Positions 15,954-25,330 of a DNA stretch of 64,000 nucleotides are shown here, piece after piece. The translations under genes were made by a program, and so were the position numbers. Below the pieces are notes generated by a model. It was not told where the DNA came from and did no database searches. It worked only from the letters and a program-made list of their open reading frames with translations. Source of the DNA: Mucilaginibacter sp. dw_454 (GTDB taxonomy: Bacteria > Bacteroidota > Bacteroidia > Sphingobacteriales > Sphingobacteriaceae); assembly GCF_018449775.1 (NCBI RefSeq), contig NZ_JAAVVB010000001.1, positions 62,001 to 126,000 of the forward strand, read 5' to 3'. Position 1 is the first letter of the stretch. Each line of letters opens with the position of its first letter.

Positions 15954-16316
15954 TTATTTATCCCGTTTCAAAGTCGACTTAAAAGTCTTGCCATCTATAT
16001 CGGCAGATACTACTACCGAGTCGCCGTAATATTTGCCGGTGTGGTTAACCACTATTTTGCCGGCTTTCACGGTAAAGGCAAATTCACTGCCCGATAAAAC
16101 GCCGTCGGCAATAGGCAATTCATTACCATCAGGCGACTCTACAGTACCTGATAGCTTATTGCCATCAACTTTAAAATTGTAAACTAAAGACAGTTCGTCT
16201 TCCTGGGTGATTTTTACGGAGCCGGTCCATTTTCCGTTTAATCCGGTGATTGCAGCAAAGCATGCAATGAAACTACAAAATACTAACAGTGTGGTTGTTA
16301 CGATTCTTGTTTTCAT
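15954..16316 (-). CDS. Small exported protein, paralogue of the next gene
   Basis: Signal peptide ending near CFAAITG, then a 95-residue beta-rich domain beginning LNGKWTGSVKI and ending GKYYGDSVVVSADIDGKTFKSTLKRDK. The NGKWxG start and the Tyr-Gly-Asp-Ser ending are repeated in the neighbour at 16.4-16.8 kb (GKYYGDSVIVIANLAGDKL), so the two are tandem duplicates. The fold is likely a small beta-barrel or sandwich in the periplasm. Domain recurrent in Bacteroidota but without known activity. Between the pair is an AT-rich 127-nt gap. Confidence 0.8.
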   Translation of the reverse strand: MKTRIVTTTLLVFCSFIACFAAITGLNGKWTGSVKITQEDELSLVYNFKVDGNKLSGTVESPDGNELPIADGVLSGSEFAFTVKAGKIVVNHTGKYYGDSVVVSADIDGKTFKSTLKRDK

Positions 16317-16443
16317 AATCTTGAGTAGTTTTATTTAAAGGTAGATTGCCCTTGTAAATAAAAAATTACCCTTCGATTAAGTAAACAACAAGTTAAGTTT
16401 AACTTATCTGTTAGTATTAAGTTTACGTTGTGTAAATGCTATC

Positions 16444-16812
16444 TTACTTAGCAGCAGACGCCCTGGTCAATTTAGAACGCAATTTATCGCCGGCTAAATT
16501 GGCTATCACAATAACCGAATCGCCATAGTATTTGCCTGTACTTTGTACTACATCGCCATTAAAATCAACTTTAAAGGTGAAATCTTTATCGTTGGTTATT
16601 TTGCCATCGTAAATTTTCAAATCGTCTTGCGGGGTTTGTACTACGCCGGTTAGTTTGTCGCCATCTACCTTAAAAATATAAGTAAGCGCTACCTGATCGC
16701 CACTACTGGTTACAATATCGCCTTTCCATTTACCGGTTAGATCTGTAATGGCTGCAAAGCAGGCCAGCACAGTGCTGAATAACAATGCAATAGTTAAGAG
16801 TTTTCTTTTCAT
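16444..16812 (-). CDS. Small exported protein, paralogue of the previous gene
   Basis: Signal peptide (MKRKLLTIALLFSTVLACFA), then LTGKWKGDIVTSSGDQVALTYIFKVDGDKLTGVVQTP: a 100-residue beta-rich domain. Similar to its neighbour along its full length, including the C-terminal YYGDSVIV. The sequence differences are spread evenly, suggesting an old duplication with both copies kept functional. Basic C-terminus (LRSKLTRASAAK). Periplasmic, function unknown. Confidence 0.8.
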   Translation of the reverse strand: MKRKLLTIALLFSTVLACFAAITDLTGKWKGDIVTSSGDQVALTYIFKVDGDKLTGVVQTPQDDLKIYDGKITNDKDFTFKVDFNGDVVQSTGKYYGDSVIVIANLAGDKLRSKLTRASAAK

Positions 16813-16866
16813 AATTTTAGTGTTATAACGTTAAAATTATGATATTCTTTCAGTAAAAGAAAGAGC

Positions 16867-17769
16867 TTAGGGAGTTTTGTAGAAATAGATGGGTGCATAT
16901 ACCCCCTCGCTGGTAGTATAATAACCACGACCATCGGGTGTAAAGCCAATAGCTTCGCCTTGTTTTTCCTGCTTATATTCAGGTTCTGCTGGTGTTCGCT
17001 GCAAAGTTTGCCACATAGGCTCATTAGCCTCACGTTTCCAATAATAAACTTTCTCGTAACTTCTTAACAGCACTTGTTTACCGTCTTTGGATACATCGCC
17101 CGCAGTGATCCATTTAAAAGGTTTGTAGCCCTTAAAAAACAGCTTGGCACGATGTGTTAGCATTACTGTATCACCGGCTTTGTAGTTAAGTGGACTGGTG
17201 TAAACACTCACTGTATCATGCCTTTTGGAAACGATATAGATCAATTTTTGAATAGGGTCAATCATCAACGTTTCAGCGTCTTTCGGCCCGTCTGGATATT
17301 TTAGATGAATGGGTGTAGCAGCTACGTTGATATTACCGCCCTTGGTCCAGCTGCTTTGCTCCGGAACGCGGTAAACCGTCAGGTATTTGCGCACAGCCGA
17401 ATTATCGCCAATGTCGCCCACATAGACATAGCTTTTATTCTTATCGGGGCCGGGGCCAACAGCAATGTCCTCACAATCTTTAACGCCTAGTCGTTCGGTC
17501 GGATCGCCTTTGTAATATAAAGTCGTTATGAGTTTACCTTCGGGTGTTATCGCAAAAAAACGACTGGTGTCGCCGCTATCATTATGCACGTAGTAAATGT
17601 CTTTATTGACTGATGATGCTGCAATGCCGGATGTTTCGTCCATTGCTTTATCCTGCAAGGTGCCTGTCTGCACTATCTCGTGCGCTAAATACCTATGCCG
17701 CGCAAAGGCCCCTAAAAACAAAAGGAATATGGTGGGGATGAGGATATTTAACTTTTTTGCTCTGCTCAT
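16867..17769 (-). CDS. Exported beta-propeller-like protein
   Basis: A single N-terminal hydrophobic segment (ILIPTIFLLFLGAFA) directs export. The mature region carries DETSGIAASSVNKDIYYVHNDSGD, DCEDIAVGPGP, YVYVGDIGDN and VYRVPE, a set of conserved signatures in a Bacteroidota/Actinobacteria family of secreted propellers with repeated strand-turn-strand blades. 300 residues fit five to six blades. The many Asp/Asn loops could bind calcium. No catalytic motif recognised. A perfect TAnnTTTG element lies 20 nt before the ATG. Confidence 0.75.
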   Translation of the reverse strand: MSRAKKLNILIPTIFLLFLGAFARHRYLAHEIVQTGTLQDKAMDETSGIAASSVNKDIYYVHNDSGDTSRFFAITPEGKLITTLYYKGDPTERLGVKDCEDIAVGPGPDKNKSYVYVGDIGDNSAVRKYLTVYRVPEQSSWTKGGNINVAATPIHLKYPDGPKDAETLMIDPIQKLIYIVSKRHDTVSVYTSPLNYKAGDTVMLTHRAKLFFKGYKPFKWITAGDVSKDGKQVLLRSYEKVYYWKREANEPMWQTLQRTPAEPEYKQEKQGEAIGFTPDGRGYYTTSEGVYAPIYFYKTP

Positions 17770-17789
17770 GGGGGGCTGAGTTTTTTTTG

Positions 17790-17797
17790 CAAAGGTA
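17790..17797 (-). promoter_or_regulatory. TAnnTTTG -7 element of the propeller gene
   Basis: TACCTTTG on the minus strand, full consensus, 20 nt upstream of the ATG; no good TTG at -33. Confidence 0.45.
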
Positions 17798-17855
17798 TTT
17801 AAAATAATTTAACGGGTTTATTAGAGTGATTATTACGAATATGCTATAAACAACA

Positions 17856-17877
17856 AAGGCTCCTTTGCAGGAGCCTT
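17856..17877 (-). terminator. Intrinsic terminator after the desaturase
   Basis: AAGGCTCC and GGAGCCTT pair around a 6-nt loop; on the minus strand a TTTGTTGTTT tract follows. It starts 9 nt past the desaturase stop codon and closes that transcription unit. Confidence 0.75.
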
Positions 17878-17885
17878 GTTTTATA

Positions 17886-18887
17886 TTAGTTTGTTGCCAT
17901 TTCGGCATCGGGTTTTGAAATGTCTGTCAAAGCAACTTTACCTCTTTCTTTACGCAGGATACGGTTAAACAAAGAGATCTCTTTGTCAAACAAAAAGCGG
18001 AAGAATAGCTTGGTCCATGATTTGTGACTATAAAGCGTGTCATAGTACTCAGGCGCAGTCTTTTTAATCTCCGGCAATTTGTTCCACGGTATAGAAGGGA
18101 AATCATGATGCTCATTGTGGAAGCCTACATTAAAAGCAACGGTGTTTAAGCCGCCATAGTAGCTGTAAGTTTCTTGCTCAACGCTATGGGTTAAATAATG
18201 CTCCTGGATCCAACGGGCACCAAGCGGATGCAAGCCAACCGAAAAAGAGAAGCTTAACAACAAGTAAGCTAAAGCGTGCCATCCCAGGAAATAATAAATA
18301 GCTCCGGTAAACACAATTTGTACGGCCAAATTAGCTACAATCCATATATCAAATGTCTGGATCTCGCGCAATCTTGAAAGACGAAAGATCTGGAACAGTG
18401 GGTAAAACAACAACCAAAGCGCTTTACCTAAAAAAGAATTATTAATCAGCTTTGCTTCCCAACGGTTTGGAAGGTCTGCATCCAGCTCATGCACGCCCTG
18501 GAAAGAGTGGTGTTTGATATGATATCTTTCGAAAGAAATTGAACTTGGGAAAATTTGTGGCATGTTAGCCAAAATACCTGCCCAACGGTTAGCCGAGCGG
18601 TTTTTAAATAGTAATTGATGTGCGCATTCATGAATCATTACAAACAACGCATGATCTGCAAAAGCACCTAACAAGTAGGCAGCGCCGAAAACCAACCACC
18701 ATGACTGATCGCGCAAGAAGTAGGCTAATACCAGTTGAATGGCAACCAGGCCAATAATGGCCCAGATGGTATTTGGATTTTTGCCGATCAGGCTGCGCAT
18801 GCCCGGAAATTGTTTTAAAATTTGTTTGGTCCGGACGCGGTGAGGTTCTGATACCTGCGAGTAAACAAAATCTGTTTTTTTAGTCAT
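17886..18887 (-). CDS. Fatty acid desaturase closely resembling sphingolipid delta-4 desaturase (DES1 type)
   Basis: Three histidine boxes are present: HECAH (86-90), HIKHH (123-127) and HNEHH (257-261), giving the di-iron centre of membrane desaturases. The N-terminal SEPHRVRTKQILKQFPGM (13-30) matches the Lipid_DES segment found only in sphingolipid delta-4 desaturases, and GLHPLGARWIQEHY plus TYSYYGGLN and NVGFHNEHHDFPSIP follow the eukaryotic DES1 pattern almost residue by residue. Four to five membrane helices separate the boxes. 333 residues, as in DES1 proteins. The likely reaction is insertion of a 4,5-trans double bond into dihydroceramide or a related sphingoid lipid. No other sphingolipid gene is in the window. 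It lies downstream of an RND efflux set and a propeller gene on the same strand. Confidence 0.9.
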   Translation of the reverse strand: MTKKTDFVYSQVSEPHRVRTKQILKQFPGMRSLIGKNPNTIWAIIGLVAIQLVLAYFLRDQSWWLVFGAAYLLGAFADHALFVMIHECAHQLLFKNRSANRWAGILANMPQIFPSSISFERYHIKHHSFQGVHELDADLPNRWEAKLINNSFLGKALWLLFYPLFQIFRLSRLREIQTFDIWIVANLAVQIVFTGAIYYFLGWHALAYLLLSFSFSVGLHPLGARWIQEHYLTHSVEQETYSYYGGLNTVAFNVGFHNEHHDFPSIPWNKLPEIKKTAPEYYDTLYSHKSWTKLFFRFLFDKEISLFNRILRKERGKVALTDISKPDAEMATN

Positions 18888-18990
18888 AAAATTTTATAAA
18901 ACCATTAATTTAAGCTGGTTTAGGGGTATTATATTAATAACTCAATTCCCCAATAATAATTATAAAATTTTAAATATTAGTTATAAAAAT

Positions 18991-19983
18991 CTATTTCTGT
19001 TTATAGATCAACAGCTTAAAAGTATTTGGCAGTGCTTTGCGTGTGCCCGGCTCAAACTCTGCTACGCTCAGGTAAATTTTATGCGTTTTAGTGTCTAAAG
19101 CCATTGTTCTGGCCTTGGTTTGCGTAACTAAAGTTTGCACAACACGGTAGTCATCAGCGCTTTCTTGTTTAATGATGGTTACAGTTCCTTCACCGTTCGA
19201 CGAGAATGCCAGTTTGGTTTCAGGGTCAAATGCAACGGCGTCCACACCTGCACCTATTGGAACAGTAGCTACCACTTTGCCTGTGTTAACGTTAACAACT
19301 TCCAGACCTTTATTTGCGCGGCAAACCGAAAAAGTACGCTCTGTTTTCGGGTCGAAAGCGATGCCGGTAGGGCCGCCGCCGGGTGCCAGGGGATAGTTTT
19401 TAATTACCTTCATGGCTTTTACATCTATCACGTTCAGGCTGTTTTTATCTTCAAGGTTATTATAGATCTTGCCTTTGCCATCGCTGGCCGCAAACTCGGG
19501 GCCGCCGCCCAATGCGATGGTGCCAACTTGCTTAAGGGTATTAGGATCAACAACTGATGAATTATTGCTTTCGCCGTTAAAACTATATACACGGTCTGAA
19601 TAAGAATCATAAATAATAGCATCTGGTCCGTTAGCTTCGGTTAATGCTATGGTTGCTATAGTTTTTAATGTTTTCAAATCGAATGCTACAACTGCGTTAG
19701 CTCTGCCATCACTGATAAAACCTTTATTGGCTTTATTATCTATTGCGATGCCGTGTACGCCTTTCATGCCGTCAATAACACCAATTTGCTGCTCTGTTGC
19801 CAGATCGACCACGTTTACCATCGTACCGTGCGACACATATAGGCGGTTGTTTACTTTATCTATAGACAGGTAATCATAACCCGCATCACCGGTTAAGGGT
19901 ATGGTTTTATCTAACACATAAGTCTGGGCATAGGTTAGGCCCGCCAGCAAAAGCGCTGCAGATGTAAGGATGATTTTTTTCAT
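18991..19983 (-). CDS. YncE-family exported beta-propeller protein
   Basis: Signal peptide cut after TYAQ, then seven blade-like repeats of the YVTN/YncE type (NNRLYVSHGTMVNVVDLAT, KGFISDGRANAVVAFDL, DRVYSFNGESNNSSVVDP, KIYNNLEDKNSLNVIDV, RTFSVCRANKGLEVVNV, KLAFSSNGEGTVTII, KIYLSVAEFEPG). 330 residues is typical for one propeller. Located in the periplasm; some family members bind DNA or metal-related partners but no activity is assigned. It follows the RND pump gene by 58 nt on the same strand, so it is probably part of that operon. Confidence 0.88.
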   Translation of the reverse strand: MKKIILTSAALLLAGLTYAQTYVLDKTIPLTGDAGYDYLSIDKVNNRLYVSHGTMVNVVDLATEQQIGVIDGMKGVHGIAIDNKANKGFISDGRANAVVAFDLKTLKTIATIALTEANGPDAIIYDSYSDRVYSFNGESNNSSVVDPNTLKQVGTIALGGGPEFAASDGKGKIYNNLEDKNSLNVIDVKAMKVIKNYPLAPGGGPTGIAFDPKTERTFSVCRANKGLEVVNVNTGKVVATVPIGAGVDAVAFDPETKLAFSSNGEGTVTIIKQESADDYRVVQTLVTQTKARTMALDTKTHKIYLSVAEFEPGTRKALPNTFKLLIYKQK

Positions 19984-20041
19984 GGTCTAATTTTTTCTGT
20001 ACGACATAAATATCTGCTTAAATTCTGTAGACACCTTGTAT

Positions 20042-23000
20042 TTACCCAACGTGTTCGTCTAAATGTTTATGCGGATTTACATCACCCTTACGATAAAGGA
20101 TTTGCAGCATGCTTGGCAGCACAATCAGCAGCAAAGGCAGCGCTGCAAGGAAACCGCCAATAACTGCGATAGCCAAAGGCTGATGCAACTGTGCTCCGGC
20201 ACCTATGCCCAAAGCCAAAGGCATTAAGGCAATGATAGCGCCTAAAGCCGTCATTAATTTGGGGCGCAAGCGGGTGGATATGGAATAGATAATCGCTTCA
20301 TCAGCTTTGCTGCCTGCCAATACGCTTTGTTTAAATTGCAGGAAGGTGAAAATGGCATTTTCGCCAATAATACCCACAATCATGATCAGGCCGGTATAGC
20401 TGCCTACGTTTAACGGCGTGCTGGTAACAAACAAGGCAAGCAAACTGCCTGCTATGCCCAATACAGATATGCATAAAATCAAAACCGCTATTCTGAATTG
20501 CTTAAATAAAAACAGTATTACCCCAAATACCAACAGGCAGGCTACGATCAGTATCGTCAATAACTCTTTAAATGATTGCTGTTGCTCGGCATCGGCTCCT
20601 CCATACTCAACATGGTAACCTTGCGGCAGGTTAATTTTAGCTACCGCGTTTTTAATTGCAGGCATTACTGTACCCAGGTCGGCGCCTTCCAATCGTGCGC
20701 TGACTACACCAATTGACTGCAGGTTTTCGCGGTTTATTTCGGCTTCGCCGGATTTTAGCTCTACTGTAGCCAGGCGGCTAATCGGAATCATATTGCCTTT
20801 TGGCAGGAAAATATTTAAATCTTTAACATTAGAGATACTCAACGAGCGGTTACCGGGGTAAACCATACGGATAGGGGCCAACTGCTGCTTATCAAACAAA
20901 TTACCAACAAGGCTACCTTCCAGAGCCGTTTGCGTTTGGGTTTGCAGTTCGGCAGCGGTAACGTTGTATTGGGCCAGCATATCATAATTAGGCACAATAC
21001 TTAAGGATGGACCGGCAATCACAATACCATCAAAAACATCGGCGGTACCTTTTACCGAGTTTAGGGCAGCCGCTATTTGTTTCGATAAACTCTGCAAAGT
21101 ATGCTGATCGTTTCCATATACTTTAACTTCGATAGGTTCAGCAGTAGTAGTCAGGTCGCCCAGCATATCGCCAATAACCTGCCCAAAATCAATAACCAGA
21201 GCCGGCTGTGTAGAAGCTATTTTTTTACGCAAATCGCTAATTACCTCATCTGTAGTTTTGGTGCGATTTTTTTTCAGCTGGATCAGATAATCGCCGCGAT
21301 TAGGTTCTGTGATAAAGAAACCCATCTGCGTACCGGTACGGCGCGAATAAGCTTCAACCTCGGGTTGTTTAATGATGATCTTTTCGGCCTCGCGCAGCAT
21401 GCGGTCAGTTTCTTCCAGCGATGTGCCCGGAGGCGATGAATAATCAAGCACGATACTGCCTTCATCAATGTCCGGCAGGAAACCTGTTTTTAAAGTATTA
21501 GGGATGATGACAATTACCAGGATCAATCCAATTACAATTACGGCGCTTAACCAGGGCCGCAAAATGAACCAGCGTACCCAGCGCTGTTTATGAACACGAT
21601 GCGCTTTTTCTTTATGCTCTTTAAGTGCCGAGCTTAATTTGGGTTTAGGGGTAAGCAGCAGATAAATTACCGGTAAACCTATCCAGGTAACCAAAAACGA
21701 GCATACCAATGTAATGATCATGGTATTTGTCAATACCTGGAAATAAGCGCCCGCCACACCTGTCATCAACAAAAAGGGTACAAAAATAACGATGGTGCTG
21801 ATGGACGATCCAACCATAGCCGGGAACAGATAAGTCAATGTTTTTTGGATCGAGATCCGGGTCAATTCGTTAGGGTGCTCCTCCTGGGTGCGATGGATCT
21901 GCTCGACAACGACAATGGCATCATCAATAATTAAACCTATAGCCGCGGCGATGGCGCCCAGCGTCATGATGTTGAAGGTGTAGCCAACCCAGTACAGCAC
22001 AATCAGCGTCAAGCCAAGCGTAACCGGGATGGTAATTAAAATAGTTGCGCTGGCTTTGACTGAACGCAGGAAAATTATCGCTACGATAATTGCCAGTAAT
22101 AAACCAATCCAAAGACTATCGCTGACGCTTTTTATAGAAGCATTAACAAAATCGGCCTGTATGTAGTAAGGTTTAATGGTCACATCGGCTGGCAAAAGCT
22201 TTTGCAACTCCTGCACCTTGCCGGCCATAGCATCCGACAGTGACACCAGGTTGGCATTTGGTTGTTTAATTACCGCAATGAGCACACCATCATGTCCGTT
22301 GGCATTAATACGGGTGTATTCAATGCCTTCATTGATCTGTACTTCGGCAATGTCTTTAAGTTGAATGATCCGTTTGTGGTCATTACTCACAATCATGTCT
22401 TCCAGTTCTTGCCTGGTAGCTATGGTAGCATCGGTAACGGCCAGGTAAAGCATTTTATAATCTGACAGATAACCGCCCGATTTTACAAAGTTGGTTTGCG
22501 CTAAAGCATTGGTAATAATATCAGGCGTTACGCCCAGGCTGCTCATTTTCTGGCGATTTAAGATCAGCCAATACTCTTTAACTTTACCGCCAATAACCCT
22601 GATCTCTGACACGCCATCTACCTGCGAAAGGAACGGCTTTACCGTATAAGTAGCCAACTGCCGCAGCTCTATTGGCGAGCGGCTATGACTCTCCAGCGTG
22701 TAGCCGCTAACAGGCAGAATAGAAGGGTTCATTTTCTCTACCGTTATATTCACGTCGGCAGGTAAATCATTTTTGATTTGATCAATAGCCGACTGGATGC
22801 GCTGCTGGCTCAGGTCCATATCAGCATTCCAGCTCATAAAGGCCGAGATCTCACAACTACCGCGACTGGTGGTGCTGCGCACAATTTGCAGATCGGGTAC
22901 CTGTTTAACCACATTTTCCAGCGGTTTAGTAACGGTGACCATCATTTTGTCTACAGGCTGCAAGCCTTCGTCGGCAATGATCTTTATTTTAGGAAAGGTG

Positions 23001-23122
23001 ATTTCTGGGAAAAGTGAGGTTTGCAGTTTGGTGTACGCAAAAACGCCGCCGGCAATAATGAGTGCCAGTACCAATGCCAATGGCTTACGGTGCGATATGA
23101 AAAAGTCTTTTTTCGCCGTCAT
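20042..23122 (-). CDS. RND-family efflux pump inner-membrane subunit
   Basis: 1026 residues with twelve membrane helices: one near 12-30, a group of five at 335-490, another at 528-548, and five at 850-1010, interrupted by two large periplasmic loops, as in AcrB/MexB/CzcA. Helix 4 carries the acidic pair of the proton relay (AAIGLIIDDAIVVVEQ, two adjacent Asp), a pattern shared with HAE-type pumps and some metal pumps. The GAIAAAIGLIIDDAIVVVE signature is textbook. The start codon overlaps the adaptor stop by one nucleotide (TAATG). Drug, metal or lipid substrate is not deducible. Confidence 0.93.
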   Translation of the reverse strand: MTAKKDFFISHRKPLALVLALIIAGGVFAYTKLQTSLFPEITFPKIKIIADEGLQPVDKMMVTVTKPLENVVKQVPDLQIVRSTTSRGSCEISAFMSWNADMDLSQQRIQSAIDQIKNDLPADVNITVEKMNPSILPVSGYTLESHSRSPIELRQLATYTVKPFLSQVDGVSEIRVIGGKVKEYWLILNRQKMSSLGVTPDIITNALAQTNFVKSGGYLSDYKMLYLAVTDATIATRQELEDMIVSNDHKRIIQLKDIAEVQINEGIEYTRINANGHDGVLIAVIKQPNANLVSLSDAMAGKVQELQKLLPADVTIKPYYIQADFVNASIKSVSDSLWIGLLLAIIVAIIFLRSVKASATILITIPVTLGLTLIVLYWVGYTFNIMTLGAIAAAIGLIIDDAIVVVEQIHRTQEEHPNELTRISIQKTLTYLFPAMVGSSISTIVIFVPFLLMTGVAGAYFQVLTNTMIITLVCSFLVTWIGLPVIYLLLTPKPKLSSALKEHKEKAHRVHKQRWVRWFILRPWLSAVIVIGLILVIVIIPNTLKTGFLPDIDEGSIVLDYSSPPGTSLEETDRMLREAEKIIIKQPEVEAYSRRTGTQMGFFITEPNRGDYLIQLKKNRTKTTDEVISDLRKKIASTQPALVIDFGQVIGDMLGDLTTTAEPIEVKVYGNDQHTLQSLSKQIAAALNSVKGTADVFDGIVIAGPSLSIVPNYDMLAQYNVTAAELQTQTQTALEGSLVGNLFDKQQLAPIRMVYPGNRSLSISNVKDLNIFLPKGNMIPISRLATVELKSGEAEINRENLQSIGVVSARLEGADLGTVMPAIKNAVAKINLPQGYHVEYGGADAEQQQSFKELLTILIVACLLVFGVILFLFKQFRIAVLILCISVLGIAGSLLALFVTSTPLNVGSYTGLIMIVGIIGENAIFTFLQFKQSVLAGSKADEAIIYSISTRLRPKLMTALGAIIALMPLALGIGAGAQLHQPLAIAVIGGFLAALPLLLIVLPSMLQILYRKGDVNPHKHLDEHVG

Positions 23123-24060
23123 TACTTCACGATGTTAACTTTAGCGGTGTCGGCCAAACCATAATTACCGGTAACCACAATCTTATCGGTAGGCCCAAAC
23201 TTTGGCGTCAGTATCTCTACACGGTCGCCCACATCAATGCCTTTAGTAACCGGCACTTTTACAGCAGTGTTATTATTGATGAGTTTCATCACCCAAAAAT
23301 CTGTCTGGGTTTCGTTGGTAAGCACTGCTGTTTTAGGCAATGATTGTGTGTGTGATTTTGATGAACGGATGATCTGTGCTTTAGCAATCAGGTTTTCGGG
23401 AATGTCATTGCCGGCACTAATCTTAATTACTACGCCTTGTGTCTGCGCGGTAGTATCTACAGAAGGCATGAAGGAACTTACCTTACCGGTTATTTTGCGA
23501 CTATCGGGCAAAGTTAGCTGTACATCCTGGTTGAGTTTAACTGTTGATCGCATCTCATAGGGCAATTGCATCACAAAGGCAAAACTGGCGCGGTCGCTTA
23601 TTATGGCCAGTTGTTCGCCATCCGCCACATAGTCGCCGCTTTGGTGATTGAGTTGGGTGAGGTAACCATGCGCGGGCGCTTTGATTTTGCTAAGCCCCGA
23701 AAACTTAAAGGTGGTATCCAATACATTGATGGTGTTACCTATAGTTTGAGCCTCTTTAGTTTTAATGGTGAACATTACCTGCCCCTGGTTTACATACTGC
23801 CCCGGTTTTAGGTTGCCTTGTACATAGCCGTTGGCGTTGGCCTTCACAATATTTTTTTGCTGAAAGGTTGAAGTGGCATTCAGGCTGGTATAATCAACCA
23901 AAGTGCTATCGTTAATAGTCGTGACAGTGACCGGCGTAATAGCTTCAACTTTCGCGTCGTCGCCTTCATCGCCTCCGGCAGATTTACCTTTGCAGGCGGC
24001 CAGTAAAACCAGCAGGCTTAGTGTTAAGTAAAGTGGGGTATGGGTATTGAATATCTTCAT
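23122..24060 (-). CDS. RND periplasmic adaptor (membrane fusion) lipoprotein
   Basis: Lipobox LLAAC (Cys23) makes it a lipoprotein. The chain has the hairpin-lipoyl-barrel layout of membrane fusion proteins: a lipoyl half (VKANANGYVQGNLKPGQYVNQGQ at 71-93), a short hairpin, the second lipoyl half (IKAPAHGYLTQLNHQSGDYVADG at about 133-155), then beta-barrel and membrane-proximal domains. 312 residues, on the short side because the coiled-coil hairpin is small. It links the RND pump to the TolC-like channel encoded just upstream (3-nt gap). Confidence 0.92.
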   Translation of the reverse strand: MKIFNTHTPLYLTLSLLVLLAACKGKSAGGDEGDDAKVEAITPVTVTTINDSTLVDYTSLNATSTFQQKNIVKANANGYVQGNLKPGQYVNQGQVMFTIKTKEAQTIGNTINVLDTTFKFSGLSKIKAPAHGYLTQLNHQSGDYVADGEQLAIISDRASFAFVMQLPYEMRSTVKLNQDVQLTLPDSRKITGKVSSFMPSVDTTAQTQGVVIKISAGNDIPENLIAKAQIIRSSKSHTQSLPKTAVLTNETQTDFWVMKLINNNTAVKVPVTKGIDVGDRVEILTPKFGPTDKIVVTGNYGLADTAKVNIVK

Positions 24061-24063
24061 GGG

Positions 24064-25299
24064 TTATTTGTTCCAGTAGTTAATTTGGTTTACCAGTTGC
24101 AGCCCGGTAATGGTGGTTTGCGTAAACAGGTTCTTTACCGTTAGGTAGTTGTTAATAGCCAAAATTAAGTCGGCAATTTTAAGGTCGCCGGTTTGCATAA
24201 GCTGGGTATCTACCTTAATCAGGCTTTCTACATATTTCATTTGGTCGGTCACCTGGGCCAGCAGGGCCTCGTTCTCGGCCAATTGTTGATTTAGCTGCGC
24301 CAATTGCTGGCGATACTGCCTGTCGAAAAACGCCTTATAGTTTTGGCGGGTATCTTCATTCAAATCCAGTTTTTTGATAGCTAATTTACGTTGGCCACCA
24401 TCGTAGATGGGGATAGATAAGGTAAAACCTGCGCTAAAACCAAAGTTTTTATACTCCTGCCCGGTAAAGTCGGTATTAAAACCGGCATCAGCTAAGGCGT
24501 TCAATTTGGGTTTATAAGTAAAGTCCAATAGGCGACGGCTGTTGATCAACTTTAAACTGTCGGTTTGAAATTGCTTAAAGTAGATGCTATTGGCCGGGTC
24601 GGTAATTATAGCTCTGCTGATATCAGGTTTACTCAGTATTACCAGTGTAGTATCGTTAGCCCCGGCTAAATAGTTTAAGGTTGCGTAATCATTCTTGTAT
24701 TGCGCCCGCGATAGGGAAAGCTGAAGCTGTGCCTGCTTAAGTGTCACCAAAAAGGTCAGATAATCGCTTTGGCGGTAGACGTTGGCGCGGGTGAGTTTTT
24801 TGAGCACCTCGTCTTCTTTTTCAAGTAGCGATACCACCTCTTTATTAAAATCAAACAGTTGCAAACTACCATAAGCAGTAATGTATTGCGCGGTGACAGA
24901 TTTTCTCAAATCCTGTTCCGAAATTCTGACCGAGTTGGCCACCGACTGTGTTGATAACGTAATCGTCTGCACCTGCTCATTAATATTTTTACTGCCTACG
25001 ATTGCTTTATTTACGCCCAATAACCCGTCCAAAACATGCTCGTTAGTAATAGCCGGGGCGTAACCATAGCCATTGATTACCGGTGCATACAAACCGCCGC
25101 TATTTACCGCCACTTGCGGGCGAAGGCCGGCACGCAGGCGCAGACTATCCAGTTGGTTAGAGGCTATCTGGTTATTCAGATCTTTAAGTAACGGGCTATT
25201 ACCACGGGCAACCTCCAGGTAATGATCTAATGAAAGGCTTTGCGCCAGCGTTGTAGTGGTGAGGAAGATTGAAAAAATGACGCTTAGAAGCCTTTTCAT
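24064..25299 (-). CDS. TolC-family outer-membrane efflux channel
   Basis: The start is set at MKRLLSVIFSIFL, which gives a signal peptide cut after LAQS; the frame extends 21 codons further upstream but that part lies in a palindromic repeat and is not signal-like. The 411-residue protein shows the two-fold repeat of long coiled helices and short barrel strands of TolC proteins (DHYLEVARGNSPLLKDLNNQ at the start, GFTLSIPIYDGGQRKL at about 300). First gene of channel-adaptor-pump order. Confidence 0.9.
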   Translation of the reverse strand: MKRLLSVIFSIFLTTTTLAQSLSLDHYLEVARGNSPLLKDLNNQIASNQLDSLRLRAGLRPQVAVNSGGLYAPVINGYGYAPAITNEHVLDGLLGVNKAIVGSKNINEQVQTITLSTQSVANSVRISEQDLRKSVTAQYITAYGSLQLFDFNKEVVSLLEKEDEVLKKLTRANVYRQSDYLTFLVTLKQAQLQLSLSRAQYKNDYATLNYLAGANDTTLVILSKPDISRAIITDPANSIYFKQFQTDSLKLINSRRLLDFTYKPKLNALADAGFNTDFTGQEYKNFGFSAGFTLSIPIYDGGQRKLAIKKLDLNEDTRQNYKAFFDRQYRQQLAQLNQQLAENEALLAQVTDQMKYVESLIKVDTQLMQTGDLKIADLILAINNYLTVKNLFTQTTITGLQLVNQINYWNK

Positions 25300-25330
25300 G
25301 TATGGTTGTTGTATTTCTGTGTCGCTTACT

